Part shown: positions 45,644-54,610 of the stretch, piece by piece | Layout: the number at the start of each line of letters is the position of its first letter | Numbering within the stretch: the first letter of the stretch is position 1 | Source: Xenoacremonium recifei | Lineage: Eukaryota; Ascomycota; Sordariomycetes; Hypocreales; Nectriaceae | NCBI GenBank assembly: GCA_012184525.1 | Contig: WOFQ01000036.1 | Span: 1 to 64,000, forward strand | Reading direction: 5' to 3' | DNA length: 64,000 nt | The notes under the pieces: model-generated | Told to the model about the DNA's origin: nothing | Database searches by the model: none | Seen by the model: the letters and a program-made list of their open reading frames with translations, nothing else | Made by a program: the position numbers and the translations under genes

Positions 45644-47962
45644 TCAACCACGATACCGCCTTGTTCGAGCACTTGTTTCTGCAGCTCTCTTGGCCGCCGC
45701 GCTGCGCGTCAGAGGCCTGACCGGAGTGGCCCTAGCACGCGTCGTAACTCCGGGCGCAGAGTGCGGCGTGACCGGGAATTTGGTTCGTGGAGTGGTTCGT
45801 GGTTGAGTCTGCGGCGTGGCAGTAGGTTGAGTCTGTGAAGGCATTGGTGATTGAGGCTGCGGAGGAGGGGAGATCGGTTCCTGAGCAGCAGACAAGTCAG
45901 ACTTCAAAGGAGATGACGGTCTGGACATGGAAGGGAGCGATGGAGAGTCCGGAGGAGCTGAAAGTTCGGATTCCGAGTCAACTTCCGGCGGTGATTGTGC
46001 AAGTGGCGATGCAGATTCCTGAAGAGGTGATAATTCTGAACTTGAGTTGGCTGACGGTTGGGACTGCGGACTAGGCTGCGACGGAGATTGTGGAAGATCC
46101 GAGAGTCCAGATCGGGAGAAAAGTACCGGCCGAGATTGCAAGACTGGTTCTTGCGGTGTCGATGGAGCCGAAGATTCAAGGTCAGTGTCAACTTGTTGCT
46201 GGCTTCTTGCGACTTGCTCAAGTTGACGCTTCTCGGCAGAAGCCAAGTCTAAACTGAAGACTGGCGCATTGGAGGGAATATACATCGTGTAAGGGTAATG
46301 CAGTGCTGGTTCCGGAGGATTCCATGATGAGTGCTGCTTGTGAGACGGCTCAGGCTCCGGTTCGTTCTCCATAGCGTCGTCAATGTCCATGTCGTACTCG
46401 GTGGTTTCCATGATGGATTGCTGGAGCGCGTCATCGGCGGCCTGCTCGGCAGAGTATTCCTCTTGAAGTTCTTCTGCAGGCTGATAGACCTCATGAAGAG
46501 ATGAGATGTGGACGGCTCGAGCTTCATCGCGCTCAATGCTCGGCATTACGACAGCCGTCACGCCTTGACGGGCTCGTCGATTCGCGCAACGGAGGAAATG
46601 GCTGCGAAATCTCGCTGCTAGCGCACGCATGTTCCTGAATGCCGTGAGGCCATCACGAAATTGGTCGACATTTTTGGCCAATAGATACTGCTTCACCTGA
46701 GTCATGTGGCACTCAGGCTGGCCATCAGGCTTGGACGGCGGCGAAAGATGATGCATGAACAGCTGGAGAGAGCCGGACTCGGATGAGAAGACGGCGCTGA
46801 AGGTGCTAGCAACCTCGTCGTAGTCGGGGTTCATGATGCCATATGTTCGCAAGGACTCCATGGCGCGTACACCATACGCACCATGAAGGCAGGCTCGCTT
46901 CTTGGCTGTCCCAAAATGTTCACCAGGCTTCCGGACCTCGACAAAGAAATTGGGTGCCACAGGCAGGTCTTTATGTTTGGACGGGACTACAACCTCGCTG
47001 AGCCAGATTTTGATATGCCTGTGCATCTCGTCAGGCTCAAGTCCGTCGAAGTAGTCGGGTGAAGCGTAGAGAGACGGCTCTCCAGTTAACAAGTCGTAAT
47101 TGTCAAAATGGACAGGCCCCTCGTAAAGGCGAGGTGCTACCTGACCGCAGATCATTGATAGCAAGCCGGTCACGGAAGATCTGTCTCTGTCGACTTTTGC
47201 ACATATTCGCTCGAACTGTGTGTAGAAAGCCGTGCGAAAATATGGGTACGAGAGAGACGGTCTTCGAGCGTAAATCAGCTCGCGATCAACATCGAAGTTG
47301 GAGGGAAGGGGTTTAGATGTGTTATCAGGAAACTCCCAATCCTCAGGGAAGACACCATAGTCGATCAGATGCTGCTCGCAGTTGATGTCTTCGAAGACTG
47401 ATGGGGGTCTTAGGCCAACGAGCAAGCTGTCAGACGACATGGAATCGTCTTGCTGATCTGATTGCTCGTCTACCGCCATCTCCTCTACGCCATCTTCTAC
47501 AGCAACTGCTTCTCCATTCACTTGATGGGAGGTCTCCTTGCCAACGTCTTTCCTGACGTTGCTTGGATTAGGGTACTAAGACGCCACGCGAACCATACTT
47601 TTAGCCGAGTCAAGAAACAGAAAAGAAGGGCGAACACTTACACCTCGAAGATGGCTGAGGTCGGGGCCGCCATTGCTTGCAAATCGAGCAAGGTTGATGG
47701 AAATGCGCTTAGCAGGCTGGGGGCCGGGCTTCGACAGGAGACTTTTCTGGTATGCAATTTGTTGCAGGGCGCGAGGAGTGAGCACAATCTCAGACAAGTC
47801 GTCCCAAAACCCCGTGGTGAAGTCGTGCCCATTGCGCCGTCTCCGTCTTCTGGAGGGTCGTCCATCGGGAGGAGCGTAGTGGCTGTCAGTCTCCCGCTGG
47901 AGCTGGTCTTGCACCATGGCGTCCATCTGCTCCGCGGACAGGGGCTCCTGTTTTGTAGCCAT
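45644..47962 (-). CDS. large fungal-specific protein of unknown function
   Basis: Two exons, 47642-47962 and 45644-47575 (66-nt intron with GTAAGT donor, phase 0), encode 750 aa. Exon 1 carries a basic cluster (RRRRRRNG) and then FWDDLSEIVLTPRALQQI, a motif I recognise from a widespread uncharacterised fungal family. Exon 2 continues with EQHLIDYGVFPEDWEFP, RRPSLSYPYFRTAFYTQFE, EMHRHIKIWLSEVVVPSKHK, DLPVAPNFFVEVRKP, KKRACLHGAYGVRAMESL and HMTQVKQYLLAK, all blocks of the same family, spanning about residues 135-390. The acidic-then-charged spacing (APNFFVEV..) resembles a nuclease-like core, but I make no functional claim. The C-terminal 250 residues are disordered, rich in Ser, Pro and Gln, and end in a very basic TR-rich tail suggestive of nuclear location. 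Confidence 0.8.
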
Positions 47963-50900
47963 GATGAATTGGTGGATAGATGGACTGTTGTTAGCTGCAG
48001 GCCCCAAGCGAGCAGCGGATGGGAGGGGTGGTGAGCCGAGCAAGACGTGACGCTCAGGCACAGCCTTGCGATAGATGCAGCGTGGAGAAGAAGGAGGTTC
48101 ACGTCGAATTGGCCAAACGCGTTGGTTGGTACCTGAGCTGTGGGCCGCGATTGAGTTCTGGCGGATGTACTCCGTACCGTCCGTACCTTCCTTGGCCCCC
48201 CCCTGGGCTGCGCTTACCCTCCAGGTTACCCCAGGCCCCCTAATTAGCCCCTTAGCTGGGCTTCAACCTCAGGCAGCTCAGGCCATTGGATTTATCCTGC
48301 ATCCAATCCTGGGCAGGCACGGCACGGCACAGTCCTCTCCCGCCCGTCCAGCCCGGCTCTGCACAGACTTTGTAATGTCCACCTCATCACCAACCCCAGC
48401 TTCTTGTCACGGCTGAAAAGCCAGTCCTTGCACTTCTTTTCGATAGCGCAGCGCAGATCCAGAATTCGGCTCTGGTCTCAGCCCCGGCATCCAGGAGATT
48501 ACTCTCGACCTGTCAAAGTCACAGTACATGCGAGGTGCCAACCATGTCCTGCCTTGTCATAATGCCTGCTGGCCACCCAACACCTCCCTCCCCCCACGCG
48601 ACGAAGTGTCTTCTGGGATCGTCCAACAAGCTAGCACTTGGCTGCCGCTCCCGCTCCCGCTTCCGCGATATCCAGCGACAACCAGGATCCTCATCCGCGT
48701 TGCAGCGAGCTGCAGACGAGCTGAGGGCTGTCCAGAGATCATTGGACGCCACCGAATGCACCGCCAGCGCGCCTCCGCTCAGCAGGGGGTGATCCTCGCC
48801 TGGCCTGCTTCCTGAGCCGTCCATGTCGCGGGCCTCAAAACCCCAGGTCGCAGCAGTAATTGCGGTGAAGGTCCTCCGTATCTCAACCACTCAGAGACCC
48901 TAATCTCTGGGCTCGACGGGCGCACACGGGTTTCTTATTGACGGCGCGATACAACGCCGGCCAACACGTGATATGAGGCGGGGAAGAGATCTCATGTTAA
49001 CCCAAACCAAAACCCTGACAGCTTTCCTGGGACGGTGGATGCTCATGCGGCGGCAAGGACCCAAGGCATGGCGACTCCGGACCGGTGAGCCTCCAGTCGA
49101 CGCTTATTCGTCGCCGGGGGCGGAGGACTTGCCCCAAGGAAGGGATCCATGACAGCAAGTTGGAGGGTCGGGACGTGCTACGGGCTGCTGCAGTCTGCCA
49201 GGACTTCCTCATTTACTTCCTGATGTACGGAGTACCTCGAGGTACATTATAGCGATGCCTGGGGCGGATTTTGACAGACGAACCGGCAACCGAGACAGGA
49301 CCTGGCCCCATCAATCTATCTTCCGGCTCTCAACAAGGGCGCTCCGAGCTGCAGAGTTGATGGTCCTACAAGGATACCGCAAAGTAGTCAATTCTAGGGT
49401 GTGTCTCGGGGAAACGCCGCTCCCGTTAATGGAGCAGCTGTTTCTAAATGGAACAAACCGTGGATCAACCGCGGCCCAGCGCCGATAAGAAGGAATGAGG
49501 CTGTATGAACGGCCTGATCGAGGCTCTTCATCGTCATCGAGCCTCCCCCTCGTCCGTATCACCCTCAACGGTGCTTGACTCGACATCTGGCAAGGGATAA
49601 ATGACGCGTCTGGTTCATTCGTCCATGCCCACTTGCAAAGCGTGTCGGTTCCTCGCCGCAGATTGGACATCACACGTCGAGGAGGTTGCACTTTGCACGG
49701 TCCTCTTGCGACATGGCCACACAACAAACGGGTGACGATGAGAATATCCTGGCATCCCGGTCTTCGCGTGGTCAGTCTCTATCATGCAAACCTGCCCTAC
49801 CCCTTCCACCAACAGCCATGGAAGGATCCGATAACTGGACTTCCCCGGCTCCCCAGTCTCACACCGGCCTCTCAAATGGTGGGCTACTATCTGAGAGTTA
49901 CATTCCGGTATCGCGACATGAGGCAGACCTGCAGGTTGTCACATGAGTAATGCCCGGGTTACTCCGCTGCTGTTGGCTCGATGTACCTACCTCCTTGTCG
50001 CAACGGAGAAGAAGCGTCAGCCGCCACCCTGTCTGTAGCATGCCCCGAGTGCCCTCTTCCTTGAGCCGAGCCATGCCATACCGCCTCGCAAGCGTTCGGG
50101 CTTTCCAGGTCGAGTCTCTCCCCCTGGCCTGTCTAACGCTGACAGTCCGAAGCTTGGGACTCCGCTGCTACTGTAGAACCTCGCATCATCCTTGCGCATG
50201 GATCATGGCGGGGAAAGTCTCCGGAGCCTGTCAGTGTTGGTTTCGGGTTGTCCTGTCCACCGCCCGTTCAACTTCCCTTATCCAGCTCGACGAATGTGCA
50301 ATTGCCGGCAATGCCGGTCAAGGAGGTTCTGGGCCGATATGTTGAGGGGAACGTCGCCTTATTGGCCTTTGCCTATTCGGCGAATCCAACGCTGCTTTGG
50401 CGAGTGAAACCGTGGCGTTTTCATCCCATGCTCAGACAGGATATCTGTGTGCCACAGGTTGCCTTCGGCCTCAAGAAAGACGCGGGCTCTGATGCTCGAG
50501 ATGGAGGGGTACCTTGCACCTCAGCCTGTTCCGGCCATTCATGTTACGACAAGGTGACTGTTGACCACCATGTTGCGTCGGTTACAACAGGAGAAACAAA
50601 TCGAGCGCATAAAGTGTGCTGACGGGGCATTCATTGGGATGGATGGTCCAAGTACTGTACGTACTCTGTACAGTAACAATGGAGGGGGGGAGGGAAATGG
50701 TGGGTGTGTGGCATGGACTGCAGGCATCCCTGTCGCATTCTTATTTCCCCCCAAACCTGTCGTATCAGGGCGGGGTTATGAACCTCGAATCCCCAGCTGG
50801 ACCTCTTCGACAGTTTTTCGATGTCGAGTTCAACTCAGCTCGAGCTTGTTCTTGGGCGGAAACTTGCCCCTTCGAGGGCTCGTTCTGTATCGTGAGCTAT

Positions 50901-51018
50901 GTTTTACCATCAGGATCAAATCCCCCATCAACCCGCCTACCATCCAGCACCACCAAAACTCGCCTACACCCAAGCACCACCCAAACCCCGACCACCTCCC
51001 CCATTGCAACCAATCACC
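47963..51018. other. gene-poor spacer
   Basis: About 3 kb without a supported gene. TACTCCGTA at 48168-48176 and TACGGAGTAC at 49227-49236 echo the microrepeat at 18981. Near 50655-50680 GTAC/TGTAC words form short inverted repeats. The last 150 bases are C/A-rich (CACC, CCACC) and form the leader of the next gene. Confidence 0.5.
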
Positions 51019-52521
51019 ATGAACAGAGTCCGTACAGAGTACGACAATCTCGTCTGGGAGGTCAACGAGGCCGCTGTGGAACGGAACCAGAAGAAGGCCG
51101 TTACCAAACCCACAATCCGCGCCGTAGAGGCTCTGGTTGAACGAATCTACCAGAAGACGGTACAGGTGGTACCGCCCGTACATGTCGGGGGGTACAACAC
51201 CGTTTATCGACTACGCTTCGCCGACAAAGAGTATCCTGATGTCGTCCTTCGACGTCCTATGGGCTCTATGACCCAGTTTCCGGAAGAAAAGATGAACAAA
51301 GAATCCGACACCACAGAATATGTCGGGTTGTTCACTGGCCTCCTAACTCCCCATATTCTTGATCATGGCACGGATGACAAGCTCGGCCCTTTCATCCTAA
51401 TGCAATACATAGACAAGAAGCGGGACTTGGGCGAAGCTGTTGGGCTTCCCGGAAATAATCCCTTCGAAAGTCCAATGTTGAACCGTGATCTTCCGTACAA
51501 TACGATACTGAAGCTCTACGGAAAGATGGCCTGGTGCCTGTTGCAGCTTTCGAAGCCCAAGTTTGATCATATTGGCTCCATCAACAAGATCACGCTCAAG
51601 CCTGCCCTGTTCACTGTCGCCGGGCGGCCAGTCACCCAAAACATGAACACCATGGTTCAGCTTGGCAACATCCCGCGAAAAGCCCTTCCAGATGATCGCA
51701 CGTTCGATACTGCCGATGAGTATTACATGGTTTTGGCAGATCTGCACATGGCCCAGATGGTGTTCCAGCACAACGATATGTTTACCAACGAAGACGATGC
51801 CAGAAACAAGTATGTCACGCGAATGATCTTCTACAACTTGGCTCGTCAAGGATGTCTGTCCACATTCGGCTTCAAGCAAGACTACTGGTCGGCCCAGTCC
51901 CTAAGCAATCCAGACACGGGCAACATGCCTGACGGAACAAAAGACTTCCGCATCTGGGGCGATGACTTCAGACCGGCGAATGTTCTTCTGGACGAGAAAG
52001 ACAAAATCGCTGGCGTCGTCGACTTTGAGTACTTCTACACAGCTCCCACACAGTTCCTGCTCGACCCTCCATGGTGGCTGCTCCTCAAGACCCCTGAGAT
52101 GTGGTCGACCGGTCTTGACGACTTTCAGCGCTGCTTTGATATCTGCATGAAGACGTGGCTCGAAGCCCTTCAGGTTGTCGAAGGCGTCAATATGCCCCCC
52201 TGCCTGCCATTCTCGCTATGGGAGTGCCACCGCCAGAGCTGGAAGACGGGCCGCTTCTGGCTCAACTACGCTGCCCGTAAGACCTGGGTGTTCGACACCA
52301 TCTACTGGCGCCACCTGGACGAGCGCTTCTTCGGTCCGCGACCTCAGGGCGTCCCGCCGCAGCAGTATTGGATGACGAGACTTCATCTCTTGACCCCGAT
52401 TCAGCGGGAGCGCATGGAGCCCTTCATTGCGCGCAAGATGCTTGAGTCTCAGAACAAGTCGATGGTTGAATGGGGTGACAAGGATATCGAGGCACGCATG
52501 GCCGATATTCGTCTCTATTGA
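51019..52521 (+). CDS. aminoglycoside-phosphotransferase-fold (APH) family protein
   Basis: A single exon of 500 aa. The ATG at 51019 sits in a good context (AATCACCATGAAC). The frame is open upstream to an ATG at 50899, but those 40 residues are Pro-rich leader sequence. Kinase-fold landmarks are the N-lobe HVGGYNTVYRLRFADK with VVLRRPMG as the lysine strand, the hinge-like FILMQYID, and WGDDFRPANVLLDEK (D315 as catalytic base, N321), where the usual His is Trp. Next comes VVDFEYFYTAPTQFLLDPP (D335 as the DFG-type Asp), then WWLLL and a helical tail. This set defines the large fungal APH-like family, in which members have no proven substrate; antibiotic modification should not be assumed. 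Protein length and motifs are intact. Confidence 0.9.
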   Translation: MNRVRTEYDNLVWEVNEAAVERNQKKAVTKPTIRAVEALVERIYQKTVQVVPPVHVGGYNTVYRLRFADKEYPDVVLRRPMGSMTQFPEEKMNKESDTTEYVGLFTGLLTPHILDHGTDDKLGPFILMQYIDKKRDLGEAVGLPGNNPFESPMLNRDLPYNTILKLYGKMAWCLLQLSKPKFDHIGSINKITLKPALFTVAGRPVTQNMNTMVQLGNIPRKALPDDRTFDTADEYYMVLADLHMAQMVFQHNDMFTNEDDARNKYVTRMIFYNLARQGCLSTFGFKQDYWSAQSLSNPDTGNMPDGTKDFRIWGDDFRPANVLLDEKDKIAGVVDFEYFYTAPTQFLLDPPWWLLLKTPEMWSTGLDDFQRCFDICMKTWLEALQVVEGVNMPPCLPFSLWECHRQSWKTGRFWLNYAARKTWVFDTIYWRHLDERFFGPRPQGVPPQQYWMTRLHLLTPIQRERMEPFIARKMLESQNKSMVEWGDKDIEARMADIRLY

Positions 52522-52833
52522 TGGACTTTTAATGGGTATGAACTGGGCTTTTCGAGATTGCTCTTGTGTTTTTCCTGTCTTTTCTATGATTCCCTCTTTC
52601 GCGTTGTTTCCTCTCGTCGCTCTTTTGTATCATACCTTGCTGTCGTATTTCCCATCACAATTGAGAATGAGACTTTATTTCTCCTTTATGTCGATTAAAA
52701 TTACCAGGACAAAATCTCGTATTGGCTCAATATGCTTGGTGATGCTATCGTAGGGCCAATAGGTAAGGGTGGTCAAACGATCGCAGGGTAAGCACACGTC
52801 TCTAACCCCACTGACCATGAGTGCTTCCATTGC
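52522..52833. other. short spacer between convergent genes
   Basis: This is the shared 3' region of the APH-like gene (+) and the Dabb gene (-). It is T-rich after 52550 and includes AATTAAAA-type words near 52695, a possible poly(A) signal zone. No gene is seen. Confidence 0.5.
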
Positions 52834-53410
52834 TCAATAAACTCCGTTAGCAAAGTCTACCACAATGGCCTTAGAAACTAGATCACCAATGCTCTTGATA
52901 AACGCCTGGTGAGAAGGATCTGTCTTGACGTAGTAGTCTCGGTCCTCGGCAGAGGCGAACTCGACGACGAAGCCATGCGTGATTCCATTCTATGAACGAG
53001 AGTTAGCAAGCTGCTTCAAAAGAATACGAAGGGTTGGCTGTAGTGTACCTGAAGTCCCTCGGGGGAGTTGTCTTGCCCACCCTTCAACGAGGTGATATAC
53101 GCCGAATTGGAAGTGGGATGGATGCAACTGTCCTTGAGCGCGAGAAAGCGATCACATGCCTGTGTCGAAGTAAGCGGACAGAAGGGGATACCAGTCGCGA
53201 GGCGACGATTGGTGGAGGAATGGACGGACGTACTGCCTTGACATCCTCGGGTTTGGCATCCGCCTTGAATTGGAAGAGAACTGTGTGCGTGATGCTCATT
53301 GCGTTTGAGGGGGTAGCAAGGAAGGTTGCAGGAGAGATGAACGATGTCACAAGGAGGAATAAAACGGCTAAGAAAAAGACGAGACCTACGAAACGTCGGC
53401 CTCCGATCAT
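52834..53410 (-). CDS. stress-responsive A/B barrel (Dabb) domain protein
   Basis: Three phase-0 exons, 53234-53410, 53049-53159 and 52834-52989, encode 147 aa. From residue 38 the protein reads MSITHTVLFQFKADAKPEDV, then ACDRFLALKDSCIH, SAYITSLKGGQDNSPEGLQN, GITHGFVVEFASAEDRDYYV and DPSHQAFIKSIGDLVSKAIV, ending DFANGVY. This is a complete single Dabb domain (ferredoxin-like dimeric barrel). In the long form a hydrophobic N-terminal segment (VGLVFFLAVLFLLVTSFI) acts as a signal peptide or membrane anchor. The ATG at 53299 would give a 110-aa cytosolic form, the usual family size. Relatives include fungal and plant stress proteins and some cyclases; no specific activity can be assigned. Confidence 0.85.
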
Positions 53411-54016
53411 GATCTAGTTGTATTGAGGCTTCAGTTGGTTGGCGAGGAGGATTGACGAGTAAAGAAAGCAGTGAGCGCTTCCCCGCTCCCTATCTTGGAA
53501 CATTTTGGGAATGTGGGGAACGAGCTGAGAGCATGTTTAAACCGTTCACCCCCCCTTCTCATTCATTTTCCAACTCTTGCATATTAGGATGCACTCACTA
53601 TACCTCTGCGCTATCGGGTATCCCCTCCGCCTAGGTGGTCTTGTACAGCAAGCTACCTTATGGCTTCTGTGCTCAACAGCGACTCACCAACTGCATCGTC
53701 AGCAGCATGTTCGCGTCTCGGCGAAGCGCCGAGGCCGCCCAGTTACGTCCACCACGTCAACCGTCTTCTGAAAATCCGTGGCCCATAAGCAAGGTTGATA
53801 CACTGTCTCTCCTCATTGGCATTGACTTATTTCTTCGCTCAGGTTATTCTTTCAAATTCCCGAAGCCTTTTTGACCGTGACCCTCTGCCTCTTCAGCCGA
53901 TTCAAGTAAGCATCATTATCTCCAGTGTACACGAAATCTACTAATCTCTCTCTACTACATAGTTCCATTTCCGCGGCCAATGTATCCATGGGCGATCAAA
54001 AAGCGCAGATAATGGC
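53411..54016. other. spacer
   Basis: No supported gene. It contains the Dabb gene's upstream region and the flank of a degenerate kinase-like gene. A possible intron (GTAAGCATC..CATAG) near 53910-53970 may belong to a missing 5' exon of that gene. Confidence 0.4.
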
Positions 54017-54610
54017 ATGCATTTCAATGTGCTCCGTGTTCACCTTCGGCTGAGCATTGTTGATATTGCCATGCGTAGGCTAATCGCTCTTTCAAAATCC
54101 CTACATCAATGGGCTTCTCCACGTTGGCCAAAATTGACACTTCCCGCCACTATCATTTTGAAGATGGCGAGGCCGAGAGACCCCCCTGATCATCTTGAGA
54201 AGGAGAAAGAAGTCTTTCCCCGCCTGAAGCCTATCCAGGGAACTGTAGTTCCGGTCTTCTTTGGTATCGCCCAGTGCGAGGGCAAAGAAGCACTTGTGCT
54301 TTCAGATGTCGGCGGCTATCCCCTTTACTCAATCAAGACCCCATCCTTCACAGAGGAGGAGTTTGATCAGAAAGCACGGCCTGCAATGCGAGCATTACGA
54401 AGCTGCGGCTATTGGCAGGGGAATTCTTTACTTGCTAATTATCATCTTGTTCATGGTAACATCTTTATCCTAGATCATGAGATGACTGCGCCAATCAAAG
54501 AGGACGAGGACGAGGCAGAAATGGAATCTATTATAAAGGAGGATATAGATGACATGTGGCATGAGCTTCAGCGAATCCAACAACCACAACGAAATGCTGG
54601 GTTAAGGTAG
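54017..54610 (+). pseudogene. degenerate fungal kinase-like gene
   Basis: The frame encodes 197 aa. A truncated N-lobe is visible: TIILKM (K49 as beta-3 lysine), EKEKEVFPRL, then IQGTVVPVFFGIAQCEGKEA and LVLSDVGGYPLYS as the hinge region. The catalytic segment reads SCGYWQGNSLLANYHLVHGN, where an HxD motif would be expected (W133-Q134-G135-N136), followed by N141 and LDHE (D153). The glycine-rich loop is absent and the protein ends soon after the metal-binding Asp. It belongs to the fungal kinase-fold families but is either a pseudokinase or a decaying gene. A 5' exon upstream of 53970 is possible. About 700 bases downstream contain coding-like fragments in shifting frames, which supports decay. 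Confidence 0.45.
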
